Source of the DNA: Halothece sp. MAG
GTDB taxonomy: Bacteria > Cyanobacteriota > Cyanobacteriia > Cyanobacteriales > Rubidibacteraceae
Length of the DNA stretch: 19,129 nt
Direction of reading: 5' to 3'
Assembly: GCA_018610095.1 (NCBI GenBank)
Contig: JAHEOB010000195.1
Span: 1-19,129 of the forward strand
Below the pieces are notes generated by a model that worked only from the letters and a program-made list of their open reading frames with translations, was not told the DNA's origin and ran no database searches. This document shows, one piece after another, positions 6,649 to 15,080 of the stretch. Each line of letters opens with the position of its first letter. Position 1 is the stretch's first letter. The translations under genes and the position numbers were made by a program.

Positions 6649-7437
6649 GGAATTAACCCCTTGATTTTGTAAAGATAAAATACTGTTAGCATGGGTCAAA
6701 TCAAATTCGAGCGGGGTAACAGTGACATAGTTTTCTCGAATGGCTTCAATGTCGGTGGGAATATTTGCGGCGGCATCCTTCGCTTGGGGTTGCGGAATTT
6801 CCTCAATTACTTCTCCTGCTAACCAGTAGTAACTTTTGCCCCGAGGATCAAATCGTTTTTCAAATTGTTCAATATAACGGCGTAATCCTTGACGGGTGAG
6901 TCTTGTTCCTGCAATTTCTTGGTGGCTAACGGCTGGAATATTAACATTGAGAAGTGTTCCTTTCGGAATCGGGGGTAACTTTTCCAGTAATTGCGTGGTG
7001 ACTTCAGCAGCCGTGGTAAAATCGGTAGCGGTATAGCTGGCTAAACTAATGGCAAGACTAGGAAGCCCATCAATGGTTCCTTCCATGGCAGCAGAAACCG
7101 TTCCCGAGTAAAGAATATCCGTGCCTAAGTTCGAACCATGATTAATCCCCGACAGAACCATATCAGGAGGAGAGTCTAAAACAGCACTGAGGGCAAATTT
7201 AACACAATCCGAAGGCGTTCCCGAACAAGACCAAGCCGTAACCACCGAATCAAATAATTGATCCACAATATTGGCTCGTATCGGTTGATGTAAGGTTAAT
7301 CCATGTCCGGTTGCCGAACGTTCGCGATCGGGACAAACCACAGTTACATCATACCCTTTTTGGGCAAGGGTATTGGCTAACGTTCGGATGCCTAACGCAA
7401 AAATGCCATCATCGTTACTAATCAACACGGTTGTCAT
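6637..7437 (-). CDS. surE: 5'/3'-nucleotidase SurE
   Basis: SurE is a metal-dependent phosphatase that removes phosphate from nucleoside 5'- and 3'-monophosphates and is linked to stationary-phase survival. The 266-residue protein has NDDG (8-11), with Asp9 and Asp10 as metal ligands, Ser41 in PDRERSATGHGLT, and Asn99 in the signature SGINHGSNLGTDILYSGTVS. These match the active-site set known for the family. The length is normal. Its 3' end overlaps purN on the other strand. A promoter candidate lies about 65 bases upstream. No anomaly is seen. Confidence 0.94.
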   Translation of the reverse strand: MTTVLISNDDGIFALGIRTLANTLAQKGYDVTVVCPDRERSATGHGLTLHQPIRANIVDQLFDSVVTAWSCSGTPSDCVKFALSAVLDSPPDMVLSGINHGSNLGTDILYSGTVSAAMEGTIDGLPSLAISLASYTATDFTTAAEVTTQLLEKLPPIPKGTLLNVNIPAVSHQEIAGTRLTRQGLRRYIEQFEKRFDPRGKSYYWLAGEVIEEIPQPQAKDAAANIPTDIEAIRENYVTVTPLEFDLTHANSILSLQNQGVNSLLP

Positions 7438-7501
7438 AGATAATGAATGTTCCTCTACTGGCAGTAAGTGGGTTGCTTGTTCGTTTCAATCTCTGCCTTT
7501 G

Positions 7502-7529
7502 ATTATCCCAAAGCAGGAATTTGTAGCAA
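7502..7529 (-). promoter_or_regulatory. Candidate sigma-70-type promoter of surE
   Basis: On the minus strand TTGCTA (7524-7529) and GATAAT (7502-7507) are separated by 16 bases, upstream of surE. Each box matches consensus in part (4/6 and 5/6). Confidence 0.4.
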
Positions 7530-7548
7530 AGCTGATCAAATTGCCCCA

Positions 7549-7601
7549 TAAAAAGCAGTTTGGCAGAGGCACTATTACCCAATGGCGTACCAAACTGCTG
7601 A
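7549..7601 (-). terminator. Rho-independent terminator of the small gene at 7611
   Basis: AGCAGTTTGG and CCAAACTGCT (plus-strand 7554-7563 and 7590-7599) are a perfect 10-bp inverted repeat. Read on the minus strand, the second arm runs directly into TTTTTA, the T tract of an intrinsic terminator. The loop is unusually long (26 bases). The position just after the small minus-strand gene fits. Confidence 0.6.
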
Positions 7602-7610
7602 TCTTGTTTC

Positions 7611-7841
7611 TTAAGCCTGAGGTTGGTTATTTTTAATTGCTTCTATGCGGGTAAGATAGTTATTCACAATTTTGACTAATATGTCTTGGGCTAATTCATT
7701 AGGATCATTATTTTCCAACGGGGTTGTCTCCGTTCCATAAACGGAAGAAACCGTAATCGAGGGTTCTTTCTCATCACTCAGATGATAACTCGCATTATAA
7801 GTGATGCCACTAATTTCGACATTAATTGGAGTTGATGCCAT
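7611..7841 (-). CDS. Small protein of unknown function, 76 residues
   Basis: The frame encodes an acidic, soluble 76-residue protein beginning ASTPINVEISGITYNASYHL, with a beta-strand-like N-terminal half and a C-terminal helix ending in PQA. No other gene covers this stretch, the frame fills the space between surE and argH, and a terminator follows it, all of which support a real gene. The upstream sequence has only a weak AAGG-type ribosome binding site. I do not recognise the family. Confidence 0.6.
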   Translation of the reverse strand: MASTPINVEISGITYNASYHLSDEKEPSITVSSVYGTETTPLENNDPNELAQDILVKIVNNYLTRIEAIKNNQPQA

Positions 7842-7904
7842 AAATTACTTCGACCTTAAACGTGCCTATTCAAATTTAAAATATTTCGATCAAGGATCGT
7901 GGTT

Positions 7905-7934
7905 TTGATTGAGTTCTGAACTTGTTAGCATAAT
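7905..7934 (+). promoter_or_regulatory. Candidate promoter of argH
   Basis: TTGATT (7905-7910) and CATAAT (7929-7934) are separated by 18 bases and lie 31 bases before the argH start codon. Confidence 0.45.
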
Positions 7935-7965
7935 TAGGCATTAGAGAAATCAACATAGAAAATCA

Positions 7966-9354
7966 GTGAGTCAGTCTAAAACGTGGAGCGATCGCTTTGA
8001 ATCCGCCTTAAACCCAGTAATCGCTCAATTTAACGCCAGTATTCCCTTTGATATTGAACTATTACCTTACGATATCCAAGGCTCGATCGCGCACGCCCAA
8101 ATGTTGGCGCAAACCGGGATTATTGCTGAGTCAGAGGCAGAACAAATTGTTCAAGGATTACAGCAAATTTTAAGCGACTATCAAAATGGGGAATTTCAGC
8201 CCGGGATTGAACAAGAAGATGTTCATTTTGCAGTAGAACACCGCTTAACTGAGATAATTGGAGAGGTGGGGAAAAAACTCCATACGGCGCGATCGCGCAA
8301 TGATCAAGTGGGAACTGATCTCCGTCTCTATCTGCGAGATGAAATTTGTGAAATTCGCCATCAACTTCGCCAGTATCAGCAAGCCTTACTGGCGTTAGCA
8401 GAAAATCATGTGGAAACAATTATCCCCGGTTATACCCATCTGCAACGGGCACAACCCATCAGTTTAGCCCATCATCTATTAGCTTATTTTGACATGGCGC
8501 AACGGGATTGGGAACGTCTGGCAGATGTTGCGAAACGTACCAATATTTCTCCTTTAGGCTGCGGGGCGTTAGCAGGAACGACCTTTCCCATTGATCGGAA
8601 TCAAACAGCCCAAGCCTTAGGCTTTGAAAGCATTTACAGTAATAGTTTAGATGGTGTCAGCGATCGCGATTTTGTCATTGAATTTCTCAATGCAGCGAGT
8701 TTAATTATGGTTCACCTCTCTCGCCTCAGCGAGGAAATTATCTTTTGGGCGTGTCAGGAATGTGGTTTTGTCACCCTCAAGGATAGCTGTGCCACAGGTT
8801 CTAGTATTATGCCACAAAAGAAAAACCCTGATGTACCGGAATTAGTACGCGGCAAAACCGGGCGAGTGTTTGGGCATCTCCAGCAAATGTTGGTTTTAAT
8901 GAAAGGATTACCCTTAGCCTATAATAAAGACCTACAAGAAGATAAAGAAGGATTATTTGATGGCGTCAAAACTACGAAGGCGTGTTTGCAAGCAATGACC
9001 ATTTTATTAGCAGAAGGATTAGAATTTCAGACAGAACGCCTCAACCAAGCGGTTGCCAATGATTTTTCTAATGCTACTGATGTTGCGGATTATTTAACGC
9101 GCAAAGGGGTTCCCTTTCGAGAGGCTTATCATTTAGTGGGGAAAGTCGTTAAAACCAGTCTTGCAGCCGGAAAATTGTTGCAAGATTTAACCTTAGAGGA
9201 ATGGCAAGACATTCATCCCGCTTTTGAATCCGATATTTATGATGCCATTACCCCACAACAAGTTGTTTCCAGACGAAATAGTTACGGGGGAACTGGATTC
9301 GATCAAGTCCGCAGCGCGATCGCGCAAGCTAAGTCTTTACTCCATAATAGCTAG
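7966..9354 (+). CDS. argH: Argininosuccinate lyase
   Basis: ArgH splits argininosuccinate into arginine and fumarate, the last step of arginine synthesis. The 462-residue length is standard. Family blocks are TARSRNDQVGTDLRL (residues ~107-121), GYTHLQRAQP around His158, and the fumarase/lyase superfamily signature GSSIMPQKKNPD (278-289), whose serine is the catalytic loop residue. The N-terminal TWSDRF replaces the WGGRF usual in many bacteria, as other cyanobacterial enzymes also do. The start is GTG at 7966. The last four bases overlap the convergent DUF4177-like gene, so no separate terminator exists between them. Confidence 0.95.
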   Translation: MSQSKTWSDRFESALNPVIAQFNASIPFDIELLPYDIQGSIAHAQMLAQTGIIAESEAEQIVQGLQQILSDYQNGEFQPGIEQEDVHFAVEHRLTEIIGEVGKKLHTARSRNDQVGTDLRLYLRDEICEIRHQLRQYQQALLALAENHVETIIPGYTHLQRAQPISLAHHLLAYFDMAQRDWERLADVAKRTNISPLGCGALAGTTFPIDRNQTAQALGFESIYSNSLDGVSDRDFVIEFLNAASLIMVHLSRLSEEIIFWACQECGFVTLKDSCATGSSIMPQKKNPDVPELVRGKTGRVFGHLQQMLVLMKGLPLAYNKDLQEDKEGLFDGVKTTKACLQAMTILLAEGLEFQTERLNQAVANDFSNATDVADYLTRKGVPFREAYHLVGKVVKTSLAAGKLLQDLTLEEWQDIHPAFESDIYDAITPQQVVSRRNSYGGTGFDQVRSAIAQAKSLLHNS

Positions 9355-9677
9355 GAATTATTAGCTTGTTGGGAAGCGGCGGAATCACTCTCTTCTGAAT
9401 CAGGCTTAATCCGCTTAAAAAACATCATCATGAGAGAACCAATTTCGGAAATTTCAATTAACTCCCAACCATCTTTTCCTAACCGATTGAGTGCTTCTTG
9501 GAGTTGACGGGCAGGATGAGAGGAAGCACTTTGGGGATTATTGTAAATATCGGGAAATTCCTGTTTCAGATATTCTGGGCTAAAAGTGCCCTTGGTTGCC
9601 GAACTAGCTGCTTCTGCATCCGGTGGGGTGGTGTTTTTGATGTTGAGGTGAATGACTTTATACTCCCAAACTGGCAC
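9351..9677 (-). CDS. DUF4177-like small protein
   Basis: This encodes a 108-residue soluble protein. The N-terminal VWEYKVIHLNI and the later LNRLGKDGWELIEIS followed by a hydrophobic MMMFFKR strand are the hallmark of DUF4177-type domains (two strands around a helix). A linker of about 35 residues between the two halves makes it longer than the minimal domain, and the C-terminal tail is acidic and Ser/Gln/Asn-rich. The start is a GTG with GAGGA about 8 bases upstream. It overlaps argH by four bases tail to tail. Its function is unknown. Confidence 0.75.
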   Translation of the reverse strand: MPVWEYKVIHLNIKNTTPPDAEAASSATKGTFSPEYLKQEFPDIYNNPQSASSHPARQLQEALNRLGKDGWELIEISEIGSLMMMFFKRIKPDSEESDSAASQQANNS

Positions 9678-9771
9678 AGATGATTGTCCTCATAAGCAGT
9701 AACTTTGTCCCTTGCCTAATCTAACATCTTTTAATATGGGTTATTGCCAGAGATGGGATTAAGCTCAAATG

Positions 9772-10473
9772 TCATTCCGTTAAGCCATGTTGGAGGGCAA
9801 ACCGTACTAACTCCGTGCGACTATTGGTTCCGGTTTTACTAAACAAACGACTTACGTATTTTTCCACATTACGAACGCTGGTGTCGAGACGACGGGCAAT
9901 TTCTTTATTCATTAACCCTTCTGTCACTAAATTTAGGATACTTTGTTCCCGTGGCGTTAATTCAATTTTAATGGGACTGGGGGTGGGTTTAGCATTTCCC
10001 TGTTCTCCCAAAAGGGTTTTAATTTCAGCAATTTGTTGCGCGATCGCGTCTAATTCGGCATTATTATTTTCACTGCTAGCCTCAACGGTTTCACGACGGG
10101 ATAATAAATTTTTAACAATTGCCACTAATTCTTCAGGATCAAAAGGCTTAGATAGATAAGCATCACATCCCGCTTCATATCCCTTAATGCGATCCGCTGT
10201 CATCCCTTTGGCAGTGAGAAAAATAACGGGCAATCCTTTGAAGCGGGGATCATTCCGTAAATTTTCCAAAAACTGATACCCATCCACTTCCGGCATCATG
10301 ATATCAGTAATCACTAAACTAGGCGTTTCCCGCTGCACCAAATCCCACCCTTGTTCAGCATTACTCGCGACATTCACAATAAAGCCTTCATCTTCTAAAT
10401 AGGCTTCCACTGCTTCTCGCAAGCTAGGTTCGTCATCCACTAATAATAATTTGGTTGCATCTGTTTCTGCCAT
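9772..10473 (-). CDS. rre1: NarL/FixJ-type response regulator, Rre1/Ycf29-like
   Basis: The 233-residue protein has a receiver domain (residues ~7-125) with acidic pocket Asp13/Asp14, phosphoacceptor Asp57 in VITDIMMPEVDGYQF, Thr87 and Lys109. A charged coiled linker with IAQQIAEIKTLL (144-155) follows. A LuxR-type helix-turn-helix (171-233) contains LTPREQSILNLVTEGLMNK and the DNA-recognition segment SVRNVEKYVSRLFSKTGTNSR. This arrangement and wording strongly resemble cyanobacterial Rre1, the homologue of plastid Ycf29, which with Hik2/Hik34-type kinases controls heat-, salt- and osmotic-stress genes such as hspA and chaperonins. No kinase gene is adjacent, as is usual for Rre1. The start ATG is the first in frame. 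Confidence 0.88.
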   Translation of the reverse strand: MAETDATKLLLVDDEPSLREAVEAYLEDEGFIVNVASNAEQGWDLVQRETPSLVITDIMMPEVDGYQFLENLRNDPRFKGLPVIFLTAKGMTADRIKGYEAGCDAYLSKPFDPEELVAIVKNLLSRRETVEASSENNNAELDAIAQQIAEIKTLLGEQGNAKPTPSPIKIELTPREQSILNLVTEGLMNKEIARRLDTSVRNVEKYVSRLFSKTGTNSRTELVRFALQHGLTE

Positions 10474-10508
10474 GCTTTTAGTGTATTCTTCTAAGCCCCA
10501 CTATGATC

Positions 10509-10514
10509 ATTGTA
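10509..10514 (-). promoter_or_regulatory. Possible -10 box of the rre1-like gene
   Basis: On the minus strand TACAAT lies 35 bases before the start codon. No good -35 box is present at the expected distance. Confidence 0.3.
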
Positions 10515-10607
10515 TAGCATTCTCTTGCTAGAAACTTATATTTTCCCGATTATATTTCTGCGCGATCGCGATCATCCAGTGTGGGATTAATCAAAACACA
10601 AAACAAG

Positions 10608-10693
10608 CGGAGAGGGAGAGATTCGAACTCTCGGAGCCTCTTCGGCTCAGCCGATTTCAAGTCGGCCGCAATCGACCACTCTGCCACCTCTCC
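10608..10693 (-). tRNA. tRNA-Ser (anticodon UGA)
   Basis: The minus strand folds as a class II tRNA of 86 bases: a 7-bp acceptor stem (GGAGAGG with CCTCTCC) and discriminator G, a D arm with GGCAGAGTGGT, an anticodon stem GCCGA/TCGGC with loop CTTGAAA (anticodon TGA), a long variable arm typical of serine tRNAs, and a T arm GAGAG/CTCTC with loop TTCGAAT. It decodes UCA and, by wobble, other UCN serine codons. The 3' CCA is not encoded. Confidence 0.95.
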
Positions 10694-10968
10694 GCGTTCC
10701 GTGGTCTATATTAACAAGTTCTCACCCTTAATTTCTACCTCAGGAGCAAAAATGTCACTCTATAGACAGAATTTTTGTTTGATGGCAACCAAATAGAAGC
10801 AATTGTCTTAAAATTAAGGACAACTCTAATTTAGTCAGGACGAAATCGTAAAATTCCCCCCTAGGGTTACGGCTATTCCCATTGTGAATCCTTAACAATA
10901 AAAGATAAGGTGAAATAAATCGATAAAAAAAGTATCAATAAAAAAGAAGTCTATCAAAAATCGTAACT

Positions 10969-13359
10969 ATGTTTGAATATTTTACTGATAAAGCCATCAA
11001 AGCAGTCGTTCTCGCGCAAGAAGAAGCGCGCCAGATGAAACAAAATCTGGTTGGCAGCGAACAAGTGCTTTTAGGCATTATAGCTGAAGGAAACAGCGAA
11101 GCTGCTAAGATTTTAAATCAGTTTGGCGTTAAACTCCAAGATGCTCGTCAAATCGTGGAAGGTTTAGTGGGATCAGGCACGGAAAATGTTCCCGCTAATA
11201 TCCCGTTTACTCCTAGAGCCAAGCGGATTTTTGAACAATCATTGCAACTGGCTCGACAAAAATCCCACCAAACGATTCTCCCCGAACATATCTTACTCGC
11301 AATGACTCAAGAAGAGGGAGTTGCTACTAAGGTTTTGAATCAGTTAGGGGTCGATCCGCAACAAGTCGCTAGTCGCTTAGAAGATGCTCTCAATCAACGA
11401 GATGAACAAGAAGGAGACTCTCCTGCTGCTGCAACAGCTAGTATGGGAGGAGAACGTCGTCAAGGATTTGGCTTAAATTCTCAACAACAGCAACAAGGAG
11501 AAGGGGGCTTACAATCCTTTGCCGTTAATTTAACTGAAAAGGCTCAGAATGACGAAATTGATCCCATTATTGGGCGTGATCAAGAAATTGAACGTACCAT
11601 TCAAATCTTAGGTCGTCGTACCAAAAATAATCCAGTCTTAGTGGGAGAACCGGGGGTGGGGAAAACCGCGATCGCGGAAGGATTAGCACAGCGCATCATC
11701 CGTCAAGATGTTCCCGATGCCTTACAAGATAAGCAAGTTTATAGCCTCGATATGGGCTTGTTAGTGGCAGGGACTCGCTTCCGAGGTGAATTTGAAGAAC
11801 GGATCAAAAAGATTGTCAAAGAGGTTCAAGAGGCAGGCAATATTATCTTGGTGATTGATGAAATTCATACCCTTATCGGTGGCGGTGCCATGGAAGGCGG
11901 AATGGATGCCGCTAACCTTCTAAAACCCGCCTTAGCTCGCGGTGAATTACAATGTGTGGGCACAACCACCATGGATGAATATCGCCAATATATTGAGCAA
12001 GATGCAGCCCTAGAACGGCGATTTCAACCTGTAATGGTGGATGAACCCTCGGTTGAGGAAACCATTGAAATTCTACAAGGCATCCGCCGACCCTACGAAG
12101 AATATCATAAGGTCAAAATTTCCTTAGAAGCGTTAGAAGCAGCAGCTAAGTTATCGGATCGTTATGTCAGTGATCGGTATCTTCCCGATAAAGCGATTGA
12201 CTTAATTGATGAAGCAGGATCACGACTCCATTTGAGTCAATCTATGGCTCAAAAATCCAGTGAAGAAACTGATACTGAATCTACAGAGGATCAAGAACCT
12301 GTGGTGGGATTAGACGAAATTGCCCATATTATTGCCTCTTGGACGGGAGTCCCTGTTAATAAGCTCACGCAAGCTGAATCTGAACTATTGTTGCATCTGG
12401 AAGATACCCTCCATGAGCGCATTATTGGGCAGAGTGAAGCAGTTAGTGCGGTATCGCGAGCCATTCGTCGCGCTCGGGTGGGCATGAAAGATGAAAATCG
12501 TCCCATTGCCAACTTTATCTTCTCTGGGCCAACCGGTGTTGGGAAAACTGAATTAGCCAAAGCCTTAGCCCAATATCTATTTGGGGATGAAGAGGCAATG
12601 ATTCGTCTGGATATGTCGGAATACATGGATCCCCAGAGTGTATCCAAGTTAATTGGCTCTCCTCCAGGATTTGTGGGCTATGAAGAAGGTGGCTATCTCA
12701 CCGAACAAGTCCGCCGTCGCCCTTATACAGTCGTCTTGTTTGATGAAATCGAAAAAGCCCATCCCGATGTTTTCAATAGCTTATTGCAGATTCTGGATGA
12801 TGGACATCTAACCGATGCCAAAGGGCGCAAAGTTGACTTCAAGAATACCTTAATGATTATGACTTCCAACATTGGCTCGAAAGTCATTGAAAAAGGTGGC
12901 GGTGGATTAGGCTTTGAGTTAGATACCGATGGCGAAGAAAGTCAATATACCCGTATCCGCGACCGTATCCAAGACGAAATGAAAAATTACTTCCGTCCCG
13001 AGTTTCTCAATCGGATTGATGAAGTCATTGTATTCCGTCAACTGCAAAAAGACGAAGTTCGGGAGATTACCGACTTGTTACTCAAAGAAATTGCCGATCG
13101 CCTCTATGATCAGCAAGGCATTACATTAGAGGTCAGTGATCGCTTCAAAGAGCGGGTCATGGAAGAAGGTTATGACGTTACCTATGGGGCACGTCCGCTA
13201 CGGCGCGTATTGATGCGTCTGCTTGAGGATAATTTAGCCCAAGCCATCCTCTCGGGTGAACTCAAAGAGGGTGATACGGCTCACGTGGATACGGATGAAG
13301 AAGGGAACATTCGTATTACCGAACCCGTCCAACAACGACAACTCCAACCTGTTGGTTAA
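10969..13359 (+). CDS. clpC: ClpC-type AAA+ unfoldase lacking the middle (UVR) domain
   Basis: ClpC unfolds proteins and feeds them to a ClpP-type peptidase. The 796-residue protein has the double Clp-N repeat (residues ~1-145), a Gln-rich linker, and two AAA+ modules: D1 with Walker A GEPGVGKT (226-233) and Walker B Asp297-Glu298, and D2 with Walker A GPTGVGKT (520-527) and Walker B Asp592-Glu593. LGF (647-649) is the peptidase-docking tripeptide. Unusually, the coiled-coil/UVR middle domain that follows D1 in cyanobacterial ClpC is absent: after SRLHL (418-422) only ~24 hydrophilic, Ser/Glu/Thr-rich residues precede VGLDEIAHIIASWTGVP. D2 also differs from the usual ClpC at several places (EYMDPQSVSKL, DDGHLTDAKGR). 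It may therefore be a second, ClpA-like paralogue rather than the main ClpC, so the symbol is a family label. No strong ribosome binding site precedes ATG. Confidence 0.88.
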   Translation: MFEYFTDKAIKAVVLAQEEARQMKQNLVGSEQVLLGIIAEGNSEAAKILNQFGVKLQDARQIVEGLVGSGTENVPANIPFTPRAKRIFEQSLQLARQKSHQTILPEHILLAMTQEEGVATKVLNQLGVDPQQVASRLEDALNQRDEQEGDSPAAATASMGGERRQGFGLNSQQQQQGEGGLQSFAVNLTEKAQNDEIDPIIGRDQEIERTIQILGRRTKNNPVLVGEPGVGKTAIAEGLAQRIIRQDVPDALQDKQVYSLDMGLLVAGTRFRGEFEERIKKIVKEVQEAGNIILVIDEIHTLIGGGAMEGGMDAANLLKPALARGELQCVGTTTMDEYRQYIEQDAALERRFQPVMVDEPSVEETIEILQGIRRPYEEYHKVKISLEALEAAAKLSDRYVSDRYLPDKAIDLIDEAGSRLHLSQSMAQKSSEETDTESTEDQEPVVGLDEIAHIIASWTGVPVNKLTQAESELLLHLEDTLHERIIGQSEAVSAVSRAIRRARVGMKDENRPIANFIFSGPTGVGKTELAKALAQYLFGDEEAMIRLDMSEYMDPQSVSKLIGSPPGFVGYEEGGYLTEQVRRRPYTVVLFDEIEKAHPDVFNSLLQILDDGHLTDAKGRKVDFKNTLMIMTSNIGSKVIEKGGGGLGFELDTDGEESQYTRIRDRIQDEMKNYFRPEFLNRIDEVIVFRQLQKDEVREITDLLLKEIADRLYDQQGITLEVSDRFKERVMEEGYDVTYGARPLRRVLMRLLEDNLAQAILSGELKEGDTAHVDTDEEGNIRITEPVQQRQLQPVG

Positions 13360-13391
13360 AACAACAGTTAGCTAGTTCCTTGAAGCTAGGC

Positions 13392-13426
13392 GGAGAGATT
13401 TCTTCCTTTCTCCCCTACTTCAGGGG
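13392..13426. other. Overlapping short inverted repeats between clpC and murD
   Basis: GGAGA (13392-13396)/TCTCC (13409-13413) and CCCCT (13412-13416)/AGGGG (13422-13426) share bases, so the two stems are mutually exclusive. No T tract follows. It may be a weak terminator or nothing. Confidence 0.3.
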
Positions 13427-13453
13427 TAAATTCCCTAGTATCGATAACCATTG

Positions 13454-14803
13454 ATGAAAGCATATGTAATTGGCTTAGGCCGTTCTGGCATAGCTGCCTC
13501 CCGTTTATTAAAAAAGCATGGTTGGCAAGTCACGATCAGCGATCGCGGAACGTCACAGGCTTTAAAAAGGGATCAACACTCTCTGAGTCAAGAAGGAATT
13601 ACGGTTAAACTTGCCGAGACGCCTACGCTAGAAGTTCTTAAAACGGCTGATTTAGTAATTGTTAGTCCCGGTGTTCCTTGGGATGTTCCAGCCTTGGTTC
13701 AAGCACGAGAACATAATATCCCCATGTATGGGGAAATGGAATTGGCATGGCGCTATTTAAACCATCTGCGGTGGGTGGGTATTACTGGCACTAATGGTAA
13801 AACTACCACCACTGCTTTATGTTCTGCCTTATTTCAACAAGGGGGTTGGTATGCCCCTGCTTGCGGGAATATTGGGTATGCTGCTTGTGAATTAGGATTA
13901 CAAGACACACCACTGGATTGGGTAATTGCAGAAATTAGTAGCTTTCAAATTGAATCATCACAAACAATTGCCCCTGAAATTGGCCTTTGGACAACCTTTA
14001 GTGCGGATCATTTAGACCGTCACTATACCTTAGAAAATTATTTTAATATTAAAAAATCACTGCTCGATCGGGCACAATTAAAAGTTCTCAATGGGGATGA
14101 TCCCCATTTACGGGAATTAGCTAACCAATATCGTGGTAATGTTTATTGGACCAGTATTAAAGGGGCAACTCAATTAATTGGTGATCGCAGCCGAGGGATT
14201 TATATCCAAGGAGACAATATTATTGCCTTTGGCGAGAAAATTTTGAAGGTTCAAGATTGTCCCTTGATGGGAAACCATAATCGACAAAATCTTTTATTAG
14301 CGGTAGGGGCTGCCCGTTTAGCAGGGATTGAAAAAAGCGCGATCGCGCAAGGTATTCGGAATTTTCCTGGAGTTCCCCATCGCCTTGAAACAGTTTGTCA
14401 CATTCATGAAATTCCCTTTATTAACGATAGTAAAGCCACCAATTACGAAGCGGCTTGGATGGGCTTATCCTCAGTGCCTGCCCCCGTCATTTTAATTGCT
14501 GGGGGGCAAGCGAAAACAGGAAGCGGGGAGCAGTGGTTTCAATTGATCAAAGAAAAAGCAGAAAAAGTGTTACTTATTGGGGAAGCTGCGTCCCAATTTG
14601 CGCAACGTTTCGATGAAATGGGTTACTCTAGTTATCAAATTGTAGAAACCATGGAACGGGCAGTAACGGAAGCGGTTAAACAAGCAAAAGACAATCCATC
14701 GGCATCGGTTTTACTCTCTCCTGCTTGTGCCAGTTTTGATCAGTATGACAACTTTGAACAACGGGGAGATCATTTTCGTCATCTCTGTCATATATCCAGT
14801 TAA
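13454..14803 (+). CDS. murD: UDP-N-acetylmuramoyl-L-alanine--D-glutamate ligase
   Basis: MurD adds D-glutamate to UDP-MurNAc-L-Ala in the cytoplasmic phase of peptidoglycan synthesis, using ATP. The 449-residue length is normal. The N-terminal Rossmann-like domain opens with VIGLGRSGIAASRLL. The ATP-binding loop is GTNGKTTTT (112-120). The EISSFQIE and DHLDRHYTLENYF blocks of the central domain and the GVPHRLETV and NDSKATNYEA blocks of the linker and C-terminal domain are typical. ATG at 13454 is chosen over the directly preceding in-frame TTG because it starts the conserved first strand; no Shine-Dalgarno sequence is visible. No other mur or fts genes are adjacent, as is usual in cyanobacteria where the dcw cluster is dispersed. 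Confidence 0.95.
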   Translation: MKAYVIGLGRSGIAASRLLKKHGWQVTISDRGTSQALKRDQHSLSQEGITVKLAETPTLEVLKTADLVIVSPGVPWDVPALVQAREHNIPMYGEMELAWRYLNHLRWVGITGTNGKTTTTALCSALFQQGGWYAPACGNIGYAACELGLQDTPLDWVIAEISSFQIESSQTIAPEIGLWTTFSADHLDRHYTLENYFNIKKSLLDRAQLKVLNGDDPHLRELANQYRGNVYWTSIKGATQLIGDRSRGIYIQGDNIIAFGEKILKVQDCPLMGNHNRQNLLLAVGAARLAGIEKSAIAQGIRNFPGVPHRLETVCHIHEIPFINDSKATNYEAAWMGLSSVPAPVILIAGGQAKTGSGEQWFQLIKEKAEKVLLIGEAASQFAQRFDEMGYSSYQIVETMERAVTEAVKQAKDNPSASVLLSPACASFDQYDNFEQRGDHFRHLCHISS

Positions 14804-14897
14804 GAAATTGCCACAAGCCCTCCACCACTGCCTCAATTGTTCCGATATGATAATAATTTGGTAATTTTATTGGATTTTTGAAGGTTGGTTGATCGCT

Positions 14898-15080
14898 ATG
14901 TCTAGTTTGCTGATGTCAGACGCCCTTACAGAGTCGTTATCCAATGACCAACATTCCTGTAATCTAAGTCAGCTTAAGCAATCGATCACGAAAGCGGAAC
15001 AACAAGCTAAATTTTTGCACTTACAAGCGGAAGTGGAATCACTTTGGCAAAAAGTAAAATACTTAAAACATCAGCAGTAA
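14898..15080 (+). CDS. Small coiled-coil protein, 60 residues
   Basis: The 60-residue protein has a flexible N-terminus and then a continuous helix, LSQLKQSITKAEQQAKFLHL and beyond to the end, with coiled-coil spacing. A TTG three codons upstream is also in frame, but ATG at 14898 is preferred. The KAEQQAKFLHLQAEVESL stretch looks like a conserved small cyanobacterial protein, which I cannot name. It stands alone after murD. Confidence 0.6.
   Translation: MSSLLMSDALTESLSNDQHSCNLSQLKQSITKAEQQAKFLHLQAEVESLWQKVKYLKHQQ

Noticed and set aside
10581..10796. A 71-residue plus-strand frame.
   Set aside because: It lies across the tRNA-Ser gene on the opposite strand; the similarity to proteins in databases that such frames often show comes from mis-annotated tRNA regions.
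10803..10823. A near-palindrome TTGTC-TTAA / TTAAGGACAA upstream of clpC.
   Set aside because: One arm lacks a base and the core is AT-rich; not strong enough as an operator call.
10859..10866. Palindrome CCCTAGGG upstream of clpC.
   Set aside because: An 8-bp palindrome alone is weak evidence, and no second copy is nearby.
12291..12647. A 118-residue minus-strand frame inside clpC.
   Set aside because: It is antisense to conserved AAA+ coding sequence and explained by codon bias of that gene.
10969..13359. Naming the protein ClpA or ClpB.
   Set aside because: The N-domain and the D1 and D2 wording are of ClpC type and the ClpB middle coiled coil is absent; only the missing middle domain makes the layout look ClpA-like.
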